A stretch of DNA of 64,000 bases, taken from Magnetospirillum sp. ME-1. Lineage in GTDB: Bacteria; Pseudomonadota; Alphaproteobacteria; Rhodospirillales; Magnetospirillaceae. The position numbers were made by a program, and so were the translations under genes. The notes under the pieces are model-generated. The model was given only the letters and a program-made list of their open reading frames with translations, had not been told where the DNA came from and ran no database searches. Positions 37,545 through 45,674 of the stretch are shown in pieces (position 1 is the first letter of the stretch; each line of letters begins with the position of its first letter). The stretch covers positions 1,884,856 to 1,948,855 of the forward strand of contig NZ_CP015848.1 of the NCBI RefSeq assembly GCF_002105535.1, written 5' to 3'.

Positions 37545-39650
37545 TTACGCCTTCGGCAGGCTGACGAAGAAGGTGGAGCCCTGCTCCACCTTCGATTCGA
37601 CCCAGATGCGCCCGCCATGGTGCTCGGCGACCTTGCGGCACACCGCCAGCCCGATGCCGGTGCCCTCGTACTGGTCGCGGCTGACCATGCGCTGGAAGAT
37701 GCCGAACACCTTGTCCAGGCATTCCGGCTCGATGCCGATGCCGTTGTCCTTGACGGCGAAAACCCACTCGCGCCCGGCATCGCGGCACGAAACCTCAACC
37801 ACCGGCTTACGGTCGGGCGGGCAGTATTTCACGGCGTTGCCGATCAGGTTCTGGAACAGGCGGGTGAGTTCCGATCGGTCGCCCCGCACGGTGGGCAGCC
37901 CCTCGGCCACGGCAACCTTCGCCCCGGCGTCGCGGATGGCGATTCCGAGATTACTCAGTCCATCGGCCAGCACCAGGCCGAGGTCGATGGCTTCCATGGA
38001 GGACTGGCGGCCGATGCGGGAGAACTCGAGAAGGTCGGCGATCATGCGGTCGAGCCGCTTGGCGCCATCGGTGGCGAAGGTGAAGTATTCCGAGGCTTCG
38101 TCGTCGAAGGTCGGCTTCAGCTTCCGGCGCAGCAATTCCATGTAGGAATTGATCATGCGGAGCGGCTGGCGCAGATCGTGGGAGGCGACATAGGCGAACT
38201 GCTCCAGCTCTTCGTTGGATTGCTTGAGCTCGGCCACCAGTCCGGCCACCCGCCCCTCGATCCGCTTGCGCTCGCTGATGTCCTCCTGCTGGCCGACGAA
38301 GCCGCGCAGGCGGCCGCCCTCGTCGATGACCGGCGAGATGACCACCGAGGCCCAGTACGTGCGGCCGTCCTTGCACCGGTTGAGCAACTCGCCGCGCCAT
38401 TCGTTGCCGCCCAGGATGGTGCGCCACAGCTCCGCATAGGTTTCGGGGGGCGTTTCCGGGGTCTTCTGAATTCGCGGCGTCTGGCCGATCACCTCGTCCA
38501 GGCTGAATCCCGTGAACCGGCAATAACTTGGATTGGCATAGTCGATCACCCCGTCGGGATCGGTGGTGATGATCATGTTGGGATTCTGGTCGACGGTCTC
38601 GGACAGGCGGCGCAATCGCGCCTCGCGCTCCAGGCTGCCCAGATGGCGCAGCGAGAACAGGAACAGCATTCCGCCCAGCCCCAGGGCCGCGATGCCAAGA
38701 CCGGTGAACCAGGACAGGGTCCGGCGCCATCCGGCCAGCGCCCCTTCGCGGGTCACGGTCGCCAGGGCCAGGATGGGATAGCTGCGCCCCACATTGTAGC
38801 CGATGATACGCGACGAGCCGTCGAACGGGCTGATCTTCTCGTCATGGCCGGACCCGCTGGCGATCATGGGCCCCAAGCCGGGAAAGGCGTTCGGCCGGGT
38901 CTGGGCGAAAGCTTCGGTGAAGGGATAGCGGTAGAGCGGCGCTCCGTCCAGGCGATGGATGGCGATGGTGCCGTCCGCCGGCAGGCGCAGGCGCGCGAAC
39001 AGCTCCTCGAAACGGTTGACCCGGAGCGAAATGCCGATCACCCCCTGGAAGGACCCGTCCTCGCCGCTGATGCGCTGGGTCAGGAAGAACACCCACAGCC
39101 CGGTGATCTTGGACTGGGACACCTCGCTGATGAACAGTTCGTCGCCCGGCTTGTCGCGATGAAAGGCGAAATAGGGCCGCTGGGAGGCATCGGCCTGCCG
39201 GGTGGGATTGCTGACCGAACTGGCCGAGGCGATTCCGCTCGCATTGACGAAGAACAGGGCATGCAACGGCTTGTCGGCCGGATCGTCGCTGAACAGGTTG
39301 AGATGGGCCCTGAACATCTCGTACCAGGCGGTCTCGCTGAAGGCGTCGACCCCGCCGCGGGCGCGGATTTCACGCTGCAGCGACGTCAGGATCGCCGCCT
39401 CGGAGCGGATGGTGGCCTCCACCTGTTCGGACAGGGCAAGGGCCAGGGTCCGCATGGAGCGCCCGGTCTCATCCAGGGTGTAGCGTGGGCCCAGCCACGC
39501 CACCACCAGATAGGCAATGACCAGGAAAAGATTGGCGGAAACGAAGGCTGCGATCAGCCAGCGGCGCAAACGCCCGAAACCCGGCGCCTCGGACTCGCCC
39601 AATCCGATCCTGGCCAACCCGATCCCGGCGGTCGGCGGAACCACACCCAT
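37545..39650 (-). CDS. Membrane sensor histidine kinase with Cache-like and PAS domains
   Basis: The 701-residue protein has a first membrane helix at 31-53 and an extracytoplasmic Cache-like region of about 250 residues. A second helix (WFTGLGIAALGLGGMLFLFSL) and a PAS domain (VDQNPNMIITTDPDGVIDYANPS) with a PAC tail follow. Then come the dimerisation box with phosphoacceptor His (SHDLRQPLRM) and an ATPase domain (NLIGNAVKYCP; KDNGIGIEPE; GTGIGLAVC). It would sense an external small molecule. No response regulator is adjacent, so its partner is elsewhere. I chose ATG 39650 after GGAG; an upstream ATG at 39737 is possible. Confidence 0.9.
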   Translation of the reverse strand: MGVVPPTAGIGLARIGLGESEAPGFGRLRRWLIAAFVSANLFLVIAYLVVAWLGPRYTLDETGRSMRTLALALSEQVEATIRSEAAILTSLQREIRARGGVDAFSETAWYEMFRAHLNLFSDDPADKPLHALFFVNASGIASASSVSNPTRQADASQRPYFAFHRDKPGDELFISEVSQSKITGLWVFFLTQRISGEDGSFQGVIGISLRVNRFEELFARLRLPADGTIAIHRLDGAPLYRYPFTEAFAQTRPNAFPGLGPMIASGSGHDEKISPFDGSSRIIGYNVGRSYPILALATVTREGALAGWRRTLSWFTGLGIAALGLGGMLFLFSLRHLGSLEREARLRRLSETVDQNPNMIITTDPDGVIDYANPSYCRFTGFSLDEVIGQTPRIQKTPETPPETYAELWRTILGGNEWRGELLNRCKDGRTYWASVVISPVIDEGGRLRGFVGQQEDISERKRIEGRVAGLVAELKQSNEELEQFAYVASHDLRQPLRMINSYMELLRRKLKPTFDDEASEYFTFATDGAKRLDRMIADLLEFSRIGRQSSMEAIDLGLVLADGLSNLGIAIRDAGAKVAVAEGLPTVRGDRSELTRLFQNLIGNAVKYCPPDRKPVVEVSCRDAGREWVFAVKDNGIGIEPECLDKVFGIFQRMVSRDQYEGTGIGLAVCRKVAEHHGGRIWVESKVEQGSTFFVSLPKA

Positions 39651-39837
39651 TCTTCGCTCCACATTATCCAGCGGGTCGAATGTACAGGATCGGGGGGGAG
39701 GGGAAATCACCTTATCATTCCACAGGACCAAAGACATAATTTCCGCCCTGAGAGGGGCGTGACAGGGAAATAACGGATGATCGCCGGCGAATTTGTTGCT
39801 ACACCCCCGCCACCCACAACCCTTACCCCGAGGGGCC

Positions 39838-41298
39838 GTGATCAGAACTGACGCCTACAAGCTGAGCGTGACCGGCCTCGCCATCCTGGCGCTCGGCCTG
39901 TTCGCCTATCCCTGCCTGCGTGTCGGCACCGCCCTGGAAATCGACTACAACGAGGGCTGGAACGCCTATCAGCAGATGCGGGCCATGGCCGGGCTTTCGC
40001 TCTATTCCGCCGACACCCCGCTGTTCGTCAACAACTACCCTCCCCTTTCCTTCTATCTGGTGGGAATGCTGGGACGCCTGACCGGCGACATGGTGCTGGC
40101 CGGCCGCCTGCTGTCGCTGGCCGCCGTCGCCACCATCGCGCTGTCGGCCGCCCTGGTGGCCCGCGCCGCCGGCGCCCGGCGGATTGACGCGGTGCTGTCG
40201 GGCTCGGCGGCGCTGGGCATGCTGTCGGGCTTCGCCACCGATTACGTCGGCGTCAACGACCCGCAATTGCTGGCCCAGGGTTTTCTGTGCGCCGGCTTCG
40301 CCCTTTACGTCGGCGGACGCGGCAGTGCGGCCCGGCTGCCCCTGGTCGCCCTGCTGTTCGCCGCCGGATTGCTGTGCAAGCACAACGTCCTGGCCCTGCC
40401 GCTGGTGACCACAATCCATCTGGTCTGGCGGGGCAGCAACCGCGAACGGGCCTTGTTCCTCGGTACCGGCCTGGGACTGGCGGCCCTGGCCCTGCTGGTC
40501 ATCGAGGCCAAGTTCGGCAGCGGTTTCTTCAAGAACCTGCTGGCGTCGCGTCAATACGACCCGGCGCGCGGCGTCATCCTCAGCACCGAGATGCTCGACC
40601 TGCTTCAGGCTCCCATCGCGGTGGTGGGGCTGTTCGCCCTGCTGGGCCGCCAGGGAGGAATCGCCGCCAAGCTGGGCGCCTATCTGGCGCTCAGCCTGCT
40701 GATCGCCATCGGCTTTTCCGGCGGCGCCGGCGTCGATACCAACATCTTCTTCGACGCCATGATCGCCTGCGCCATGGCCGCCGGCCCGGCAGCCGCCTGG
40801 GTCCGCGCCCGCCCCGGCGCCGGCCCGCGCGCCTGCGCCGCCCTGGTGCTGCTGATTCACGCCGGATTACTGTTCCACATGCCCATCGCCCTGGGGCGCT
40901 TCGCCGTGGACATGGCCGGTGGCGAGTTGAAGGAGCGCGAGTCCCTGTTCCTCGAGGACGTGGCCTGGCTGAAGGCCATTCCCGGCCCGGCCATCTGCGA
41001 ATCGCTGCTGCTGTGCCTTCGGGCCGGAAAGCCCATGTGGATCGACGGCTATTCCGCCACCCAGGCGGTGATCCACGGCCGGGTGCCCGCCGATACCCTG
41101 ACCGGCCTGCTGGCCCGCCACGAAGCGTCCGCGGTGCAGATCACCAGCCGTCGGGCCCATCCGGTCGACGATCCCAAGGGTGCCCAGTCCATACCGCCCC
41201 GCTTCATCAACTTCCCCGACGACATGTTCGACGAGCTCGACCGCTCCTATGCCCTCAGCCGGACCGGCATCACCGGCCGGTTCTACCTGCCCCGGTAG
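39838..41298 (+). CDS. Multi-spanning membrane protein, glycosyltransferase-C-like
   Basis: The 486-residue protein has about ten hydrophobic helices. Its first loop contains EIDYNEGWNAY and NNYPPLSFY, resembling the acidic and Y-PP motifs of lipid-linked sugar transferases (ArnT/PMT-like GT-C). It ends with a soluble tail of about 100 residues. A role in envelope glycan or protein glycosylation is an inference. GTG 39838 after GAGG is the preferred start. Its 3' end overlaps the convergent nicotinamide gene by 16 bases. Confidence 0.75.
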   Translation: MIRTDAYKLSVTGLAILALGLFAYPCLRVGTALEIDYNEGWNAYQQMRAMAGLSLYSADTPLFVNNYPPLSFYLVGMLGRLTGDMVLAGRLLSLAAVATIALSAALVARAAGARRIDAVLSGSAALGMLSGFATDYVGVNDPQLLAQGFLCAGFALYVGGRGSAARLPLVALLFAAGLLCKHNVLALPLVTTIHLVWRGSNRERALFLGTGLGLAALALLVIEAKFGSGFFKNLLASRQYDPARGVILSTEMLDLLQAPIAVVGLFALLGRQGGIAAKLGAYLALSLLIAIGFSGGAGVDTNIFFDAMIACAMAAGPAAAWVRARPGAGPRACAALVLLIHAGLLFHMPIALGRFAVDMAGGELKERESLFLEDVAWLKAIPGPAICESLLLCLRAGKPMWIDGYSATQAVIHGRVPADTLTGLLARHEASAVQITSRRAHPVDDPKGAQSIPPRFINFPDDMFDELDRSYALSRTGITGRFYLPR

Positions 41299-42689
41299 GC
41301 CCTCTCGCGCACCTGGGCCAGACTCTCTTCGACCAACAGCTCGCCGTCGCGGAACACCGGACGCAGCAGATCGGCCCTGGCCGGGCATTCCTCCAGCCGG
41401 ACGGTCCGCATGCCGCCCGCCCCGTCGCCCACCAAAGCGAGGCGACCGCGCTTGGACCCTTTGCCGCTGTCGGTGACCGGCTCCTTGTAGACGTCGCGCC
41501 ATTGCCCCCTCACCCGGACGGCGGAGGCCTTCATGGCCCACGAGAAGGTGTCGCGGTCCACCTTCTGGAGCAGCGCGCCGCCCATGCCGAAGGCGATGTT
41601 GTCCACGGCGAAGCCGTCCTGGGTCATGCGGGCCAGAATGGCGCGGATGCTGTGGGGATTGACCCCGTCGCCCTGGATGATCCGCACCGCCGGGTGGAGG
41701 ACGTGGAAGCCCTTGGAATTGCGCGTGGTGCCGAAAGCGCCGGCGGCAAGGCGCAGCACCTCGGCCACCACCTCCACCGGATCGCCGGAATCGGGGCGGA
41801 TCACCAGGGTGCCTCCCGTCTCCAGCACCTGGGAGCGCAACTCCCGCCCCCACAGATGCTCGACGGCGTGGAAGACGTCGTAGGAATCCGAGACCACCGC
41901 CAACAGCCGCCCCGGCCCGCCGAATTGGGCCAGCATGTTGGCATAGGCCGCCACCTCGTCCGCCCGTCCCCAGCTGGTGATGGTGGAATGCTCGGCGGCC
42001 GGAATGGAGAAGCCGGCCATGGGCTCGGCGTAGTGCTCGGCGGCGGCCAGCAGGGCCTCGACCGTGTCGGTGCCCCTGAAGTTGACCAGATGGGCCAGCC
42101 CGCCCAGGGCCGCCGACTCGCCGGACGAGGCGCCGCGGGCCCCGAAATCGTGCAGCTTGAAGTCCAGGCAGTCCTCGGGCGCGTCCGAGGTCAACCGCCA
42201 GAACTCGCGCAGAATCCGCTTCACCGCCCACGAGATGGTGGCCACCGTGGATGGGTACCACAAGGCCCGCTGCAGCATGGTCTCCAGATAGGAGGTCAGC
42301 CAGTACGCCCGAGGATCGGTATTGACCACCTGGGCCACCGCGTTGGAGAACGGCACCATCGTGCCTTCGGGAACGGCCTTGATCTCCACCGGCAGCCGGC
42401 CGCCGTGGCGGCCCAGGATGTGACGCCAGCCCTCCTCGTGAAACGGCACGCCGTGGCCGCCGAACAAATGCGCCGCCTGTTCGATGTCTTTCGCCGACAC
42501 CGGATGGGCCGCCAGTTGGCACAGCAGCGGCTGCAGGCCGAACACCAGGGTGCCCGGCAGGTCGAGCCCGCTGTTGTCGGCGCGGGCCTCCACATAGGAC
42601 GAGACGTGTTCGGTCCCGGGCGGATATTGCCACTTGTGGCTGGCCTTGTAGCTGTCCACCGCCAGGATGGGGTTGAGGGCGCCCCTCAT
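41283..42689 (-). CDS. nadV: Nicotinamide phosphoribosyltransferase (NAMPT/NadV type)
   Basis: The 468-residue enzyme makes NMN from nicotinamide and phosphoribosyl diphosphate for NAD salvage. NPILAVDSYKASHKWQYPPGTE at the start, the GTDTVEALL segment, SIPAAEHSTITSWG and the conserved VIRPDSGDP motif identify the NAMPT family rather than PncB. AAAGGAG precedes ATG 42689. NAD consumption by DraT would release nicotinamide, making this salvage route relevant. Confidence 0.93.
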   Translation of the reverse strand: MRGALNPILAVDSYKASHKWQYPPGTEHVSSYVEARADNSGLDLPGTLVFGLQPLLCQLAAHPVSAKDIEQAAHLFGGHGVPFHEEGWRHILGRHGGRLPVEIKAVPEGTMVPFSNAVAQVVNTDPRAYWLTSYLETMLQRALWYPSTVATISWAVKRILREFWRLTSDAPEDCLDFKLHDFGARGASSGESAALGGLAHLVNFRGTDTVEALLAAAEHYAEPMAGFSIPAAEHSTITSWGRADEVAAYANMLAQFGGPGRLLAVVSDSYDVFHAVEHLWGRELRSQVLETGGTLVIRPDSGDPVEVVAEVLRLAAGAFGTTRNSKGFHVLHPAVRIIQGDGVNPHSIRAILARMTQDGFAVDNIAFGMGGALLQKVDRDTFSWAMKASAVRVRGQWRDVYKEPVTDSGKGSKRGRLALVGDGAGGMRTVRLEECPARADLLRPVFRDGELLVEESLAQVRERAYRGR

Positions 42690-42904
42690 GCCGCGCTCCT
42701 TTGGCCGTCCCCGGCGAAGGCGGCATGGCCCATGGCCAGATCCTCGCCCCAGAACTCCCCGTGCAAGCGCTCGGCCTTCATCCGCCCCCTCATGCATATA
42801 AAATGTGCTTTTGTCACGTTAGCCCATTATATAGGCAGCGATGGGCGGCAACAAGCGCCCGACGCCGAATTGCCGTTGCCCCCGTCATTGCGATAGGCTG
42901 GGGC

Positions 42905-43537
42905 ATGCGCCCGCTCACCTCGGACCTTCTGCTGCGCGCCTATGCCTCGGGGATATTTCCCATGGCACGGTCGCGCGACGAGAACCGCCTGTACTGGATC
43001 GATCCGGAACAGCGCGGCATCCTGCCGCTGGACGCCTTCCACATTCCCAGAAGCCTGCGCCGGACGCTCAGGAGCGGTCGCTTCGAATTTTGCTGCGACA
43101 CTGCCTTCGAAACGGTGGTGCGGGCCTGCGGCGAGCCTACCCCCGACCGTCCCGAGACCTGGATCAACGAGGAGATCGTCCGGCTGTTCGTGGAGCTGTT
43201 CGGGCTGGGCCTCGCCCATTCGGTGGAGGTCCGCCTGGACGGCGAGTTGGTGGGCGGGCTCTACGGCCTGGCCCTGGGGGGCGCATTTTTCGGGGAAAGC
43301 ATGTTTTCGCGCCGCACCGACGCTTCCAAGGCGGCGCTGGTCCATCTGGTGGCGCGGCTGCGCCATGGCGGCTTTCGCCTGCTGGACACCCAGTTCGTCA
43401 CCGACCACCTGAAGCAGTTCGGCGCGGTGGAAATCCCCCGCGCCGACTATCAGAAACGCCTGGCCGAAGCCCTGGACGAACCGGCCCGCTTCGACCGTGA
43501 CGCCATGGTGCCGTGGGAGCTGGCGCTGGACCGCTAA
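42905..43537 (+). CDS. aat: Leucyl/phenylalanyl-tRNA--protein transferase
   Basis: The 210-residue enzyme adds Leu or Phe to N-terminal Arg/Lys, marking proteins for ClpS/ClpAP. YASGIFPMARS near the N-terminus, the YWIDPEQRGILPL segment and GGLYGLALGGAFFGESMFSR are diagnostic. ATG 42905 gives the usual alphaproteobacterial length; upstream in-frame sequence looks non-coding. It overlaps the DUF2155 stop by four bases in convergent orientation. Confidence 0.96.
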   Translation: MRPLTSDLLLRAYASGIFPMARSRDENRLYWIDPEQRGILPLDAFHIPRSLRRTLRSGRFEFCCDTAFETVVRACGEPTPDRPETWINEEIVRLFVELFGLGLAHSVEVRLDGELVGGLYGLALGGAFFGESMFSRRTDASKAALVHLVARLRHGGFRLLDTQFVTDHLKQFGAVEIPRADYQKRLAEALDEPARFDRDAMVPWELALDR

Positions 43538-43959
43538 CGCGTCTTGCCCCGGCAATCGAGGACCCAGATGTCGTAGACCGGGTGCTCCATGGCCGAGAGT
43601 GCCGGGCTCGACGCGAACATCCAGCCGCGGAACAGGGCCGCGGCCGGCTGGTCCTTGCGTAATTCCCAGATGTCGAGGAAGGCGGCGCTTTCCGGCTGAT
43701 CCTCGGGACGGCGCTTCTTGCAGGCGCGCACGATGATCTCCAGCGCCCCCACATGCACCGGCGCCCCCACCGGCGCCTCCACCGTCACCACCCGGGCCGT
43801 CACCTTGTCCAGGCCCTGCAGCACCGCCGTATCGAAGGACAGGTCGGTGCCGGTCATCTGGGGCGGGGCGGCAGGCATGGACGGAGGCGCCGGCTGGGCC
43901 GCCGCCGGCACCACGGCGAGCACCGCCGGCAACAGCAGCGCGGCGAGCCGAGCCCGCAT
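43534..43959 (-). CDS. DUF2155 secreted protein
   Basis: The 141-residue protein has a signal peptide cleaved after AAAQ near residue 22, then a compact domain with RACKKRRPEDQPESAAFLDIW, LFRGWMFASSPALSAMEHPVYDIWVLDC, the DUF2155 pattern with two cysteines. The function is unknown. It lies with mlaD and NDUFA12-type genes, an order recurring in alphaproteobacteria. It overlaps the mlaD stop by one base. Confidence 0.9.
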   Translation of the reverse strand: MRARLAALLLPAVLAVVPAAAQPAPPSMPAAPPQMTGTDLSFDTAVLQGLDKVTARVVTVEAPVGAPVHVGALEIIVRACKKRRPEDQPESAAFLDIWELRKDQPAAALFRGWMFASSPALSAMEHPVYDIWVLDCRGKTR

Positions 43960-44435
43960 CAGGGCTTGGCCCCGGCCGAGGGCGGCTGGTTGTCGCTGGT
44001 GGCCAGGAAGATCAGCTGGCCGACCATCTCCTCGATGGACTTGAAGTTCTTGGACGGGCCCAGAGCGCCGCCGGCGGCGATCTTGGTGGCCGACTTGCCC
44101 GGGGTCAGCTTGACGAACTTGCCGCCCAGCAGCCCTTCCGACGACACGCTGGCCACCGTGTCGGCGGGCAGCGTGATGCCGTGGGCGATGGAGAGCTTGA
44201 CCACCGCGTCGTAGGTCACCGGATCCAGGGATTGCGAGGCGACGGTGCCCACCTTGATGCCGTTGATCTTGACGTCGGCGCCGGTATCCAGGCCGCCGAC
44301 GCTGGCGAAGGTGGCCGAGACCTCGTAGCCCTCGATCTTCTTGATGTTGGCATGGCTGTAGGCGAAGACCAGGAAGAAGCCCGCCACCGCCAGAACCACG
44401 GCCCCCATGATGGTTTCGATCAGATTCCGTCCCAT
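43959..44435 (-). CDS. mlaD: MlaD-family phospholipid transport substrate-binding protein
   Basis: The 158-residue protein has one N-terminal membrane helix (IMGAVVLAVAGFFLVFAYS) and an MCE domain (VSATFASVGGLDTGADVKINGIKVGTV). MlaD hexamers in the inner membrane pass phospholipids between the MlaFE transporter and the outer membrane. No mlaE or mlaF lies in the window. A second mlaD-like gene is directly upstream. Confidence 0.9.
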   Translation of the reverse strand: MGRNLIETIMGAVVLAVAGFFLVFAYSHANIKKIEGYEVSATFASVGGLDTGADVKINGIKVGTVASQSLDPVTYDAVVKLSIAHGITLPADTVASVSSEGLLGGKFVKLTPGKSATKIAAGGALGPSKNFKSIEEMVGQLIFLATSDNQPPSAGAKP

Positions 44436-44446
44436 GGCCTACCTGC

Positions 44447-44938
44447 TCAATTGGTGGTGGACGGCAGAGGCTTGTCGAGGTAGCCGCGCTTGGCGCGGCC
44501 CTGCTGGATGATCATGTCCAGCAGATCCTCGATGACCACCGCATCCTGGGTGTATTGGATTTCAGCGCCGGCTTTCAGCATCTGCTCGTCGCCGCCCGGC
44601 TTGAGTTCGATGAACTTGGCCCCCAGCAGGCCGTCGGTATAGATCACCGCCGCCGTGTCGCTGGTGAGCTGGATGTCCTTGCGCAGCTGCAGGGTCAGGA
44701 CGGCGCGGTAGCGCTCGTCCAGGGTCTGCTCGACCACCTTGCCGATGGGCGAGCCCGAGAGGCGCACGGTGCTACCCACATTGATGCCGTCGGCGCGGTT
44801 GAAACGGGCCTTCAGCACATAGCCATCCCCCGCCTCGGTGCTCTTGCCGCCAAGGGCGAAGGCCAGCATCAGCAGCATAGCCCCGGCCAGAACCACGGCC
44901 CCGCCCGTCACGGTATCGCGATCAACGCGGCTGACCAT
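44447..44938 (-). CDS. Second MlaD-family protein
   Basis: The 163-residue paralogue of the next gene has a single N-terminal helix (GGAVVLAGAMLLMLAFALGG) and an MCE domain (LKARFNRADGINVGSTVRLSGSPIG). The two share the layout VRL/VKI-x-G-x-x-x-G and LLGAKFIEL/LLGGKFVKL. It has its own C-terminal tail. It lies 11 bases before mlaD, so the pair may form mixed or alternative rings. Confidence 0.88.
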   Translation of the reverse strand: MVSRVDRDTVTGGAVVLAGAMLLMLAFALGGKSTEAGDGYVLKARFNRADGINVGSTVRLSGSPIGKVVEQTLDERYRAVLTLQLRKDIQLTSDTAAVIYTDGLLGAKFIELKPGGDEQMLKAGAEIQYTQDAVVIEDLLDMIIQQGRAKRGYLDKPLPSTTN

Positions 44939-44964
44939 GCCCCCATTCCCCCATCAATCGGATA

Positions 44965-45315
44965 TCAGGGCTGCCAAGCCTCGTAATCGCCGGTGGCGCG
45001 GTCGCGCTTGCCGCCGGCCAGATCGTGTCCGGGAGGCAGGTAAGCCCCGGCCGAACCGGTCTTGTTGGGCTGGTGCCGCTGCTGCCAGGCCTGGCGCGCC
45101 ACGTCGGTCAGGGGCTTGTCGGCGGTGTAGTGCAGCCAGGCATGCCATTCGGGAGCGATGCGCGACGCCTCGACCTTGCCGTTATAGATCACCCAGCGCT
45201 TGGTGCGCCGGCCCTTGGCCTCGCTGCGCTCGGTGTAATAGCGGTTGCCCTCGGCATCGGTTCCAACCAGCTTGCCCTTGGCCCAGGTGAAAAGCAGGGT
45301 GCCCAGCGTCGCCAT
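44965..45315 (-). CDS. NDUFA12-type accessory subunit of NADH:ubiquinone oxidoreductase
   Basis: The 116-residue protein has a W-A-K-G-K-L-V-G-T-D start region, NRYYTER, RRTKRWVIYNG and EWHAWLHYTADKPL, the pattern of the 17.2-kDa complex I subunit found in alphaproteobacteria and mitochondria. It is peripheral on the matrix-arm side. I chose ATG 45315; the frame upstream looks non-coding. It heads the unit with the two mlaD genes. Confidence 0.94.
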   Translation of the reverse strand: MATLGTLLFTWAKGKLVGTDAEGNRYYTERSEAKGRRTKRWVIYNGKVEASRIAPEWHAWLHYTADKPLTDVARQAWQQRHQPNKTGSAGAYLPPGHDLAGGKRDRATGDYEAWQP

Positions 45316-45465
45316 CTCGATCCTCGCGAAACAAATGTCGGGCGGACTATAGGCAAAAGGCACCCTCCCCGTCCAGAGGGGTTGCACGTTTCCCGCCCAT
45401 CCCCCTGAAAATGGCGGAATCCCGACGACGGCACCACTAGCTGTGCCAAGATTCGTCGATTTCAA

Positions 45466-45481
45466 ACACAATATGATGTGA
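45466..45481. promoter_or_regulatory. NrdR-box-like palindrome 1
   Basis: ACACAATATGATGTGA closely resembles the NrdR consensus ACAC-w-ATAT-w-GTGT. It lies about 210 bases before nrdJ, a ribonucleotide reductase gene, the normal NrdR target. Confidence 0.55.
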
Positions 45482-45549
45482 ATGCTTGGTAAAGAATCGT
45501 TGACGCCGAAGAGCGCCGTGACATAGGCTGCGTCTCTGTCGAGGGAAGA

Positions 45550-45565
45550 CCACAAGATATTGTGG
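45550..45565. promoter_or_regulatory. NrdR-box-like palindrome 2
   Basis: CCACAAGATATTGTGG is a near-perfect palindrome of NrdR type. It lies 84 bases (eight turns) from box 1, wider than the usual three turns, so looping or two separate promoters would be needed. Confidence 0.55.
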
Positions 45566-45674
45566 ACGACACGGGAGAAGGGGGGAGACGCGCCCGAATC
45601 GGGGCGCCGGCCGCCATCTTTGTGTCCGCTTTCGACAGGATCGTCCAGGGATCAAGCGGAGCAGAGGGGCCAAA

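Larger units (their letters stand above)
45316..45674. other. Control region between the NDUFA12-type gene and nrdJ
   Basis: The region holds divergent promoters. Two AT-rich palindromes of NrdR-box type (45466-45481 and 45550-45565) stand out. Between them TTGACG (45495-45500) and ATAGGC after 17 bases form a possible sigma-70 promoter. No gene is credible here. Confidence 0.55.
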
